From NCBI GenBank assembly GCA_001662425.1, contig BDDC01000150.1:30675-94674 (forward strand): a stretch of 64,000 nucleotides of DNA, read 5' to 3'. Made by a program: the position numbers and the translations under genes. Shown here in pieces: positions 35,301-46,400 of this stretch; positions within the stretch are counted from its first letter, which is position 1; every line of letters starts with the position of its first letter. A model generated the notes under the pieces. That model made no database searches. It worked only from the letters and a program-made list of their open reading frames with translations, and was not told the DNA's origin. This stretch comes from Chlamydomonas sphaeroides (Eukaryota; Chlorophyta; Chlorophyceae; Chlamydomonadales; Chlamydomonadaceae).

Positions 35301-38300
35301 GGGGTGGGGTGCTGGCGAGCGGGAGGTGCGGCCGCGACAGGGCCAAGGGCACGCAGCGCCTAGCGCCTGCCGCAGGGCCACGCAGGCCCTGGCTAGCCCT
35401 TCGAAGGCACCGCGGCCCCGGTGCCCATCGAGGCCCCGCACCGCCCTCTACGCACGCCCACACGCAGGCCAGCGCCAAGCTGGACCTGGAGGCGCTGCTG
35501 CTAGCCAGGGCGGCGGCGCCAGGCAGCGCGCCGGCCGCCACCGGCGCAGGCGGCACGAGAGCGGGTGCGCAGCAGGGGCCGGGCGCACAAACGCACCCAG
35601 GCGCTGAGGCGTGTGTGCGTGCGCGGCAGCCGGCTTTGCTTGCTAGCCGTGCCTGGGGCGCGGCCGCCGGATGTGCCGCGGGCTTGCCAGCGTCCGTGCT
35701 TGCTGATCGAGGCCGCCCCAACTCATGCCGCAGGCCCCAGCGGGCGCACGCCGCCCTTCAGCGGCAGCTCCCCGGCCTCCACGAGCTCCAGCGCCGCTGC
35801 CGGCGCGGCCGGCGGCCGCGGTGCTGTCCGCCCCGCGCACGGGCTGCCGGGCCGCGGCGCGCGGCTGCCGCCGGCTGAGGCACGACGGCGGCTGCCTCGC
35901 TGCAACAGTAGCGAGTCAGGTGGGGGTCGTCTTCCGTGGGTTGCGTGGGGGTTTGTTTTCCGGCTCGCAGCTGCACGGGCGAGCGGCTGCTCGCCTTATA
36001 GCCAAGTGCATGCGTTCGACCCTGCCTCCGGCCCCTGCAACGCTTCCCCGACGCTTCCTCCCTCGCGCTCGCCTCCCGCATGCGGCCCCCTTGCCGCCGC
36101 CCCTGCGCAGCGCTGGCGAGCCGCGGCCTGGCGTCGCCGTCGCCCGTCCCCTCGGACCGCGGCGGCAGCACAGCGCCCGGCGAGCCGCCGCCCTCCTCCG
36201 ACGACGTCCTCGCGGCGGCGCTGGAGGCCATGTCGTCCTTCTCGTCCACCTCCTCGGGGGCGCCCGGGCTGCGGCCGCGGGGCCGGCGGCCGCCGCTGCC
36301 CGGCTCCGCCGTGCTGCGGCCCGCGGCGCAGCTGCAGGGCACGCAGTTCCAGGCAAGCCGCGGCGCCGCCTGCTAGTTAAAGGTTAAAGGGTTAAGCTAG
36401 TGGCCCCGCGCTGCGGGTGGCCCCGTGCTGCGAGTGGCCCCTGCCTGCTAGTGGCCCCGTGCTGCGAGTGGCCCCGTGCTGCGAGTGGCCCCGTGCTGCG
36501 AGTGGCCCCGTGCTGCGAGTGGCCCCGCGCTGCGAACGGCCCTGCCTGCGAGTGGCCCCGTGCTGCGCAGCACTTAGCTGCCGACGGCAAGCGGGCCACC
36601 ACCCCAAGCAGCATCGACCCAGCAAGACCTGGGCTGCGTCGTGCCATGCTTTGGCATGCTCGGCGACCCACACCGCCCCAACAAGTCCCAAGCCTTGACC
36701 CCGACACCTGCACCTCGCTCTCCTTACCCCCGCCTCCGCCGCAGGCTGTGGTGGACGCGCTGCCCACCTTCTGCCCCTCCAAGCTGCCGCAGCGCCCCGG
36801 CCCGCCGGCGCGCCCGCGCGGCGGCGCCGCCGGCCCGCCGCCGCCGCGGCCGCCGCCCGAGGCGCTGACCGTAGAGCACGAAGCCTCCTATCCCCGCCAG
36901 CGCGGCGGCGGCAAGGCTCTCGTTGTGCGCCGCGACGGCTCCGCCGCCGCGTTCTGGCCTGGCGGCGACCTCGCCGTCAGCGTGGATCTGGACTATACCG
37001 CGCTCGCGGCGCCGCCGGAGGCGGCGGAGCCGTCGCCGTCGGCATCGGCGTCCGCTACCGCCGGTGCCTGGCCGTCGCTGCTCGGCGGCGGCGGGGAGGC
37101 GCCGTACAAGCTCATGGCCATGTTCCGCGGCGGCGGCGTGGCGGCATCTTGGGAAAGCGGCGGCGGAGGGGCAGGAGGGGCAGGGGGAGGAGGGTTCGTG
37201 CAGTACCCCGGCGGCGGCCTGGCGCTGCTGTACAACCGTACGACGGGATCCGGCACGTGCTACAGCCCGGCGGGCGACATCACGCGCCGCTGGCGCGACG
37301 CGGGCCGCCAGGGCGGTGGCGCGGGGGACGACGGCGGCGAAGAGCTGCGGGCGTCGCTGCCGGCAGGAGGGCTGGCGGCGGCGATGATGGCGGCGGCGGC
37401 GGCGAACGCGGCGGCGCCCCCGCCGCCGCCGCCGCACATCGACATGCAGGTGGGGTCGTCGCCCGGCCTTGCAACTCCTGGCCCGTTGCGCGTTGCGCCA
37501 GGCTGATGCTGTCGCCGCTGTTGGCAAACCCTGCCGCATGCTTGGCCCCTCCCACGACGCACTCGCAGCCCGCGCGGCGCGCACGTACCCATCAGCTTCC
37601 CTCAACCAACCCCACCCACATCCGCACACCACCCTCCCACACCCCGACCGCAGCTGGACCCGCACCTGGGCTTCCGCCTCCACACCGCCACCGGCCGCCT
37701 GGAGCTCTTCATGTGCTGCGACGGCCTGCGCCACCGCATCCCCTGCGCCCGCAACACGCCGCAAGATACCTGGGACCCTCCGCCAGGCCGCGGCGAGCCA
37801 GGCGCCAGCGAGCCGCCCACGCCCTCCGCGGCGGCCTCGGCCAAGGGCGGCGGCGGCGGCGGCGGCGGTGGCGGCGGCTTCGGCGACGGCGCGCCGCCGC
37901 CGGCCTTCCTGCGCAACCTGGCTCGCCAGGGCGGCGCCGGCACGCACAAGCCCATGGCGGGCAGCGCGGCGGCCAAGGGCGCGGCAGGGGCCGGCGGCGC
38001 AGGGGCGGCGGCGGGGGAGCCGGAGGGCCCCGGCGTGGACCTGGGCGGCATCGCCAGCATCACCGCCGGGCTACAGGCGCTCGACGAGGGGCTGCAGGTG
38101 TGGGCCGGGCGCCGCGCCTCCCCTACGGCCACACGCCTGCATGCTCGCCCTGCATCAGCCTGTTGCATCCAGTCCTTGACCTGCCAAGCTCATCAACATC
38201 TCCGGGGCCCCCACATGCAAGCAAGCTTGCCCAAGTTCGCTCACGCCTCCCTGTCTCCCGGCCCTTGCCGCCAGGCCTTCATGACCCGGGACTCGAGGGC

Positions 38301-38682
38301 CAGCGCCGCTAGCCCGGTCCCGCCAGCGCCACGCCAGGCGCGGCGGCCCGGCGGCGGCAGCGGCATCAGCGCCGCGCGCACGCTGGCGGCCGAGGCCGCC
38401 AGCGCGGCGCTGTCGGAAGCAGCCGACGCCGCGCTGGCGGAGGCGGAGGCGGCGCTGGCGGCAGAGGCGGCGCTGGACCCAGGGGATGGCAGCGCACAGG
38501 CGACGCGGCCGGGGTCGGGGGTGGGCGGTGGGGGCAAGGGCGGCGCCGGGGTGAGGGTCGAGATGGACAGCGATGTGTCCGCGACGCTGGCGGCGGCGCG
38601 ACGGCTGGCCAAGGACAGCATGGCGGCGGCGATGGCGGCGGAGAGCGCGGTGGCGGCTCTGGGGCGGCTGTCGGGCGCCTGA
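32365..38682 (+). CDS. Leucine-rich repeat protein with FAM194-like C-terminal domain, probable ciliary protein
   Basis: Exons: 32365-32382, 32525-32722 (5' edge uncertain), 33044-33193, 33671-33721, 34185-34250, 34639-34722, 35145-35240, 35468-35564, 35734-35919, 36111-36352, 36745-37449, 37654-38097, 38275-38682; about 914 residues. Residues from about 50 to 210 are typical LRRs: LREVEELILTNK, LRSLSLAFNSLSSLSGL, LQSLNVSHNQLASL, LTDLWLQSNQ and LQRLAIANNPVSK, closed by CPGLKVIDGRPV like an LRR cap. After a Ser/Pro-rich linker comes a second module: EHEASYPRQRGGGKALVV, FWPGGDLAVSVDLD, YPGGGLALLYN, GTCYSPAGDITRRW, DPHLGFRLHTATGRLELF. This resembles the FAM194 domain of glutamate-rich protein 6. 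LRR plus FAM194 suggests an axoneme or ciliary-tip protein (inference). The tail is an Ala-rich helix. The intron after 36352 has a GC donor. The first two exons are the least secure part. Confidence 0.8.
33783..33826. repeat. 13-bp tandem repeat (GGGGCACACGGCG)n
   Basis: Three full copies in an intron of the LRR/FAM194 gene. Confidence 0.8.
34811..34884. repeat. 14-bp tandem repeat (ATGGCCGCGGGGTC)n
   Basis: Five near-identical copies in the intron after the fourth LRR exon. Confidence 0.9.
36412..36560. repeat. 17-bp tandem repeat (GTGGCCCCGTGCTGCGA)n
   Basis: Eight or nine copies, some with CCTGCCT variants, inside the GC-AG intron of the LRR/FAM194 gene. Confidence 0.9.
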
Positions 38683-38744
38683 CGCGTGCAGGCGCGAGGC
38701 GGCTGGCAGCCGGACGTGAAGCGCCGCGAGCTCGCACGGGGCGC

Positions 38745-38749
38745 TGTAA
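38745..38749 (+). terminator. TGTAA poly(A) signal of the LRR/FAM194 gene
   Basis: TGTAA 63 nt past the stop codon, just left of the large inverted repeat. This implies a short 3' UTR. Confidence 0.65.
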
Positions 38750-38795
38750 TGATGCCGGTGGTAGGACTGCCGGGATACGGCACGAACCCGCCTCC

Positions 38796-40220
38796 CCATG
38801 CGGCCGGAAGCGCGGGAAGCAACAAAACTTCGGAGGTATCGTGGCGTCGCTCTTTCCCGCCTAGCTGCGGTAGGTCGCTTGACGGCCTGCCTAGCCGCGT
38901 GGTGCCGGCTTGCGTTCAGCGCAAGCGCCCCGGCTTGCTCAGCCCTGCGTTTGCAGCGCAGCGCGGGGCAGACCTGCTCTCGCTGGGCTCGCCAAGGGGT
39001 GCGTGAGGCAGCTGACGTCGAGCTGAGGCGCGTGGGGCAAAGCAGAGGGGCTCGGGGTCACGTGTGAGCTCGGGTAGGTCGAGGATGCCAACCCATCCAG
39101 CGTCTATGTTGGCCCCCGCGCAGTCCTGGTCCGGTGGGCCCGGACCCGACGCCCCGTTGGGCCCCTGGCCGGTCTACCACCGGGCGTGCAGCTGTGCCTG
39201 TAGCTTCCACATGGAGCCTGCACACGGGGCAGGACCAGTGCTGGTCGGGGGTGGGTCGGCCGTGGGTGGGGTGCCCACACGGCAGGCCCGCGTCAGCCCT
39301 GCATCGGCGTCGGCGGCACCGCCCTGGCCCCGACTCAGATCACAGATGGGACAGCGCTGCTGGGAGCTGCGTCGATGGCTGGGGAGCTTGCAGTGGTCCA
39401 CATCGTCGTGTGCTACGCATAAGCGCACCGGTGGGGTCGCGACCCGGCTTGTGCTCCACAGGTTAGCCTCTGGGCGCCCGGTCGGGCGGCGGCGCGAGCG
39501 CGCAATGCAGTTCCGGATGTCGGGATGCGTCGGGATGTGACGCAGGTGCTACACTGTGGAGCACAAGCCGGGTCGTGCCCCCACCGGTGTGCTTCCGCGT
39601 AGCACACGACGATGTGGACCACTGCAAGCTCCTAAGCCATCGACGCAGCTCCCAGTAGCGCTGCTCCTCCAGCTACAGCCCGAGCCGGGGCCAGGGCGGT
39701 GCCGCCGACGCCGACGCAGGGCTGACGAGGGCCTGCCGTGTGGGGACCCCACCCACGGCCGACCCACCCCCGACCAGCACTGGTCCTGCCCCGTGTGCAG
39801 GCTCCGTGCGGAAGCTACAGGCCCAGCTGCACGCCCGGTGGTAGACCGGCCAGGGGCCCAGCGGGGCGTCGGGTCCGGGCCCACCGGACCAGGACTGCGC
39901 GGGGGCCAACATAGACGCTGGATGGGTTGGCATCCTCGACCCGAGCTCACACGTGACCCCGAACCCCTCTGCTTTGCCCTACGCTCCTCAGCGCGACGTC
40001 AGCTGCCTCACGCACCCCTTGGCGAGCCCAGCGAGAGCAGGTCTGCCCCGCGCTGTACGGCAAACGCAGGGCTGAGCAAGCCAGGGCGCTGCTGAACGCA
40101 AGCCGGCACCACGCGAATAGGCAGGCCATCAAGCGACGTACCGCAGCAAGGCTAGGCGGAAAAGAGCGACGCCACGATACTTCTGAAGTTTTGTTGCTTC
40201 CCGCGCTTCCGGCCGCATGG
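38796..40220. repeat. Long inverted repeat (arms about 665 bp, 94-nt loop)
   Basis: Left arm 38796-39460 matches the reverse complement of right arm 39555-40220 almost throughout, with scattered substitutions and small indels (roughly 95 percent identity by eye). The outer ends are CCATGCGGCCGG and its complement; the inner ends are GTGCTCCACA and TGTGGAGCAC. A transcript crossing it would fold into one very long hairpin. ORFs inside are short and match no known protein. No clear target-site duplication flanks it. It could be a foldback element or a small-RNA hairpin locus. Confidence 0.93.
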
Positions 40221-40459
40221 CCTGACCTACGCACTATACGATACTGCTAGAGGGCCCCGGAATACATGTCGCAGGGAAGGCCAGCCTGAGCGCGGGATAG
40301 GACATCCGCGAGGGCATCTGGTCAACTTTCCCGCGCACCGCCGCAGCCGCGCCGGTTATAGGACGCTTTTAAGCGTCCCTATCACCCGGATGCGTCCCGC
40401 GTGCTAACTCCGATGCTTGACTAGCCGCCCAAACCCAAACGGAGTCCGGCGGGCGCGCT
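40221..40459 (+). promoter_or_regulatory. Short 5' region of the EAF1-like gene
   Basis: Only about 240 bp separates the inverted repeat from the EAF1-like ATG at 40460, so the promoter and 5' UTR lie here or overlap the repeat's right arm. No element identified. Confidence 0.4.
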
Positions 40460-43400
40460 ATGGCGTCGCCAGGCGACCAAAAGGCAAAGGAAGATGCGTT
40501 GCTTGAAAAGGCAGCAGCGCTCAAGGTGCGTGGCGGGGGGAAAGGGGTGGGTGCCAGCGCATGCGTGCAGTGATCGACAGCTGCGACAGTCGGGGCGTGC
40601 TGCCGCGCCCCCCTTCAACCCTTACGGCCCCCCTTGATGTCCAGGCGCAATGGAAGACCCTGGCGGCGGCGTTCAACTTCCCTGCGGAGGAGCCCAAGCG
40701 GAACGCCACGCACTGGGACTACCTGTTGCGGGAGGCGCAATGGCTCGCAGAGGATTTCATGCAGGTGGGCTTACGCACACCTCTATGCGATCGCACATGA
40801 GACCCACCAGACTGCTGGGGGGCAGCGCGTGCGTGGCGGTGGCGGTCCGCGCGCACGCGGCCGCAACACGTGAGCCCTACCCCTCGCGACCAGTGCGGCT
40901 ACCGCAGGGCGGCAGCACCCCAGCGGCCCGCATTCCGCCACGAGGCATGCGCTCGAGCCGCGCGTTGCTGCGCTAGCGCAGTCACGCGCTGGGCGCTGAG
41001 GGTCTGCCGCCTCTGCACCCTGCAGGAGCGGCTGTGGAAGAGAGCGGCGGCGCTGCGAATAGCGGTCGACGCCGCAAAGTTTGACCGCTCCAAACTCAAG
41101 GTACGGCCGAGGGCCCACCACGACCTCAAACCTCCTCGCATGGCGCCGGCGCACCTTGTACGCTCAGGTCGCAGCAGCACCTGGCGCCTCGCGGCTTCTG
41201 TCCCAAGGTCCTGCCCCCCCCAGCGCCACGCCCCTGCCCCCGTCACGGCGGCCTTCCCGCCCTCCGCCTCGCCCTCCCTCTCCCACAATCCTCGTCATCC
41301 CCCTCCTCATTCCCCTCCTCCTCCTCCTCTTCTGCAGCATGTTGAGCCGCGCGTGGTGCTGGAGGTGGCGCCCTCGGAGCTGGGCCGGGTCAAGGGCGGT
41401 GTGCCCGAGCCCCCGCCCAGTAAGCTGCTTGCCAATGGTGGCTCGGACTCGGGTGCGTCGCGCCGGCGGCTGTCCTGCTCCCCCCGAAGAGGGTGGCTCC
41501 AAACATGAGGCCCAACTGATGGCTTGCCGCACGGTCCTGAGTTTGATACGCCCGGGGTGCAGTCCCCTTGCAATCCGCCCACGCGGCCGAGCGCGCAGCG
41601 GCCGCAGCCCCCGGCTCAGCACGGGCCGCTGAGCCCTGCGGCCCAGCGGCGCTGCTCCCCTGTCGGGTGCTGGGCGGCAGGTCACCACGACGCTGTCCGT
41701 AGGCCTCCCTCCCTGCCAGCTGCTGGCCACGGGCCCAGCTGCGGCCACGTACCGTACCGCAGTCCAAACCCGTCCGTGCTCCGACCCCGGCACCTCCCCC
41801 GGCCCTGCGTCCGCGTGCCGCGCCCACAGAGCGCCCCACAGCGCCCGCCACGCCGGAGCGGGAGGTGGAGATTGAGCTGCCTGCCGCCGAGGAGCTGTCG
41901 TTCACGGTGCTGGTCAGCCCCGAGGAGCTCATGGAGCAGCTGGTCCGGCAGCTGGAGGTGGGACCGAGGAGCTGCAGAAAGCTGGCAGCAGCCGGCACAG
42001 CAGCGGGCGGCGCCGTCCGGTCCGGATGTGCTCGTGGGGGCGTCCTATCGCAGCGGGGCGTGTCCGGCCAGCGGCCCGACAGCAGGGCCAGCTGGGACGC
42101 AGCCAGGGCTGTGACGAGCTGTGGACCCGACCCGGATCCCTTGTTTACCCGATCGTGTGTGTGTGCTTGCGTGTGTGCGTGTGCAGGAGGAGGACGTGGC
42201 GCGGCTGGCTGCGGCCGCCGACCTGCAGGCAGACTACGATGCGGCCTACGAGGCGGCCATGTACGCACGCACCGGCGCGGCGGTGAGCGCGGCGCGGGCA
42301 GGGGGCGGACGACAGCTGTCAGGGACAGGGGAAAGGGCAGGGGCAGGGAGATGCAATGCCCGTTGGGAGACCGCCGGAGCCACGACACGCGGCCCAGCCG
42401 CCGCCGCTCTGCTCGCGGACCCGTCTTGCCCTGCACCCCCACACCGCCCGCTCGCCGGCCCCGGGCCACAGGCCGCCGCGCTGGAGGAGGAGCTGGCGCT
42501 GGCGCGCAAGATGCCCAGCTACAAGCGCCCGGGCGCGCCGCGGCGCCCTACATACCAGCAGGCCGGCGCCGACGACACGGACTCCCTGGGGGAGCCCAGC
42601 CCCGCGCCTACGCACCACGGCCGTGCGGGCGGGGCGGGCGGCGGCCAGCGCCGCGTGGGCCCCGCAGGTGTGCGCGGGCTTGCGTGTGGGGGCGTGTGGC
42701 GCTGTTGCGGCAGGGAGCGGGGAGCGGCTAGGCGGGGGGCTGTGCGGCGGGCCGTCAGCCTTCGCCCTCGCTGACGGGGGCGCGCGTGGTGCTGTGGGCG
42801 GCCGTGGGCCCGCAGGCAACATGATGCGGCCTCTGGCGGACCTGACCGACGACGGGCCCGCGTCAAAGCGCAGCAAGCGCAAGCAGCGCGACATGGACGA
42901 CGATGACTCGACCATCATGACGGGCGGCGCGCCCAAGGTGCGGGTCAGAGAGAGGGTAGAGATGGGGGAAGGGGGCACGGGGCTGAAACGAGGGCCTGAA
43001 ACGAGGGCCTGACGAGGGCAGCAGCGCGACGTTGGCGGTGACCAACTAGACGGTCTTGACGGTTGCGGTGCCCAAGGTGGGGTGACAGCTGGCGGGCAAG
43101 GGAGGGGCATGGGCAGCAGGGCGAGGGGGAAGGCCAACAGTGGCTATGTGGCCGGAGCGTGGAAGGGGTAAGGATGAGGGATGGCGGTGGCGGAGGGGCC
43201 GGCAGTGGGACACGCGGCGATGAGGGGCGGAAGAGGGGGCCAGGGCGCTGGGCTCAAACCCGCTGTCGTTCGCCCCTCCCGGTGCAGAGCTTCAAGCTAA
43301 AGACGAGCGGTGGCATGAAGGACGACAAGGTGGGATCCGAACCCAACAACGCGTGGGACGGCCTGGGGCCGTGCGCGTGCGTTGCCCTGCAGCCCTCTGC

Positions 43401-46400
43401 AGCTCCCTGCCCCACCGCATGCGCAAGCACCCTGCCGCGCACGCGTGGTCGCAAACACACGCCCACCTACCCAATCCTCCCCCCGCCAGTCCAAGAAGCT
43501 CAAAAGCCCCGCCAAGCCGCCCGGCGCCGGAGGCATGCACCCAGGCGCCGGCTTTGGCGCGGCGCGGGAAGGCAGCGGCCTGCTGGCGGGGCCCAAGGGC
43601 TCGCTGGCCACGGGCGTTAAGCACCCGCTGCTGCGCATGGGCACCGTGCCTGACGGCGGCCTGCGGGGGCTGGCCTGGACCGGGCCGGACGACCAGGTGC
43701 GCCACAGCCCCCCATGCCGGCAGGCAACGGCTTCACGGCCATTGCTCCGGGGCGGTTGGCGCGCGGCCGTTGTTCCTGTTGCCAGTTGCATGCGCCCACA
43801 GCCGCTCGGCGCCTTGCGGTTTGCGTCGCCGACCCCTGACACCACGCGGTGTTGCTGCTGCTGCTGGCTGCGTCTGTGTCGTGCCGCCGACCCACAGGTG
43901 CTCGCGGCCATCGTCACGGAGTTCACGCAGAACTGGCTGCTGGTGGCGGACGTCATGCGGTCCGCGAACAGCATGCAGGTGTGTGCCGGATACGGCCTTG
44001 AAGCGTACGGTAGTGGCAGGGGCATTATAGCCGCTGCACGTCTACCGTCTGCAACCCCCGTCACATGCTCCCGCACTGCGATACCCTTAAGCCCAACATC
44101 TTCCACTCCGCAGGGCGTGTTCCGGCGGCCCGAGATGTGCAAGTACCGCTACGCCATGCTCGTCAAGGCCTGGCAGGCGGAGAGCGGCGACGAGGCGGCG
44201 CAGCAGCAGCAGCAGGACCCGCACTCGCTGTCCCTGGCAATGATGCCCAAGCAGCAGGTGCGCGACGGATAGCTGTCCACATGCTCTTACGCCGCAGCCT
44301 GTAGCCGCTCCGGCAGCACAGCCCGTGCGCGCCGTCTCACTCGTGCACCCGTGCTCTGACTACAGACTCCCCCTCCCACACGCATCCCAGCCTGCTTGCT
44401 CGTTTCGCACGACCAACGCGTCACCACTACCCAGGACGTGCTGCGCGGGGGCGTGTTGTACCAGATTCTAATTGGATTCGCCCTGCCGCCCCTCCCGCCT
44501 CCTCAGGCCAAGGAGGTGCTGTACCAGGTGCTGCCCGTGTCGGAGGCGGTGCTGCGGCGGCACCAGGACTGCGTCGCGGGCCTGCACGTGCGCCACCGCA
44601 CGCGGCGCTTCACGGAGCGGCAGCAGCAGCGCGAGATGTACAAGGTCCGCCACGAGCAGCACACCAGCCACTACGTCGTGTCCAACAGCGTGCTGCAGGT
44701 GCGGCAATGAGGACGAAGCCCATGGGCGCGGCTGGTACCGGCGGGGGGTAGTGCAGGCCAAGGGGTGTCAGCAGATGTCGGGAGACGGAGTCGGGCGCAG
44801 GTGCCGCCGGGGTGTTGGTGTGTGGCGGCGCGTCGCCTGCTGGGGTGGCTTCGGGGCGCGCACCTGCCACCAGCGCCTGTGCTGACGCGCGCGTGCGCTG
44901 CCCCGCCGCCGCACCTGTCGCCCTCGCCCGCGCGCAGGCAAACGGGGGGCGGCTGCTGAGCCCCTTGGAGCACGGCCTCAGCATGGACCAGGCGGCGGGC
45001 GTGCTGCAGCCCCTGCAGCCCCTGGCCGGCGCCGCTAGCATGCAGCAGCAAGGGCAGCCCCTGCAGCCCGGCGCGCCGTCGGCCGGCGCGCAGCCGCCAG
45101 CGGCCGCGGCGCAGGCGGCTCCGCAGCCCCCGCAGCAGCAGGCGACAATGCAGCCGGGCATGCAGCCGGGGCAGCCGGGCATGCAGCCGGGGCTGCAGCC
45201 GCCGGCACCGGACGCGTCGGCAGCGGGCGCGGCAGGCGCGCCGCCGGCGATGGGGTTGCAGCCGCCGGCGCCGCTGCCGGGGATGCCGTCCGGCACGCTG
45301 CCGCCGGGCCAGCTACCGCCGGGGCCGCTGCCGCATGGCATGCCAGGGGCGCCGCCGCTGGGCATGCCGGGGATGCCGGGCCTGCCGCCGCCGGGGCAGC
45401 AGGCGGCCATGCAGCCCGGGGCCATGCAGCCGGGGCCGATGCACCCGGGGGCAATGCAACCCACGGCTATGCAGCCGGGCCTCATGCAACCGGGGACCAT
45501 GCAGCCGGGCGCTATGCAGCCAGGAGCCATGCAGCCGGGGACCATGCAACCGGGGCAGCTCGGGGCGCTGCCGCAGGGGCAGCAGCAGCCAGGCGGCGCG
45601 GCGCCGGCGCCAGGGCAGCCGCAGCAGCCGGGACAGCAGCAGGCTGCGGCCGCGGCGCAGGCGGCGGCGATGGCCCAGAACGCAGCGCGCAACGCGGCCA
45701 TGCAGAACGCCATGATGCAAGTCATGCAGCAGCAGCAGCAACAGCAGCTGCAGCAGCAGCAGCAACAAGGGGGCGCGGCGCCGCCGCAGCAGCCGCAGCC
45801 TGGCGGCCAGCAGCCCCTGGCCATGGCGCCTGGCGCTCCGCAGGGGCCCCCGACGGCAGGCATGCCGGGTCAGCAGCAGCCGCCCGGCGCGGCGCAGATG
45901 GCCGCTGCCGCGGCCGCGATGCAGCAGGCGCAGGCGGCCGCGGCGCAGCAGGCGCGTGCGCCCACGCCGCCGCTGCAGCCGGTGCCATCCATCCCCGGCA
46001 TGCCGCCCATCCGGGCGCCTAACCCGGCGGTGGCCGCGCTGGCGAACCAGCAAGCCCTGGCGGCTCAGATGATGGCGATGCAGCAGCAGCAGGGCCAGCC
46101 GGCGCAGCCCGCGCCGGGTCAGCCAGGCGCGCAGCCGCCGACGCCGCAGATGCAGCAGCAGCAGCAGCAGCAGGCCGCGGCGCAGCAGGCGGCCGGGCAG
46201 CAGCCACAGCTGGGGCAAGCGCTCATGCAGCCAGGGCAGCAGATGATGGCGCCGGGGCAGCAGATGATGCAGCCGGGCATGCAGCCAGGCATGGCCCCCG
46301 GGCAGGCGGGCATGCAGCCGGGCATGGCGCCGGGGCAGGCGCCGCAGATGCCTCCTGGCATGCCGGGCATGGCGCCTGGCATGCCGGGGATGCCGCCTGG

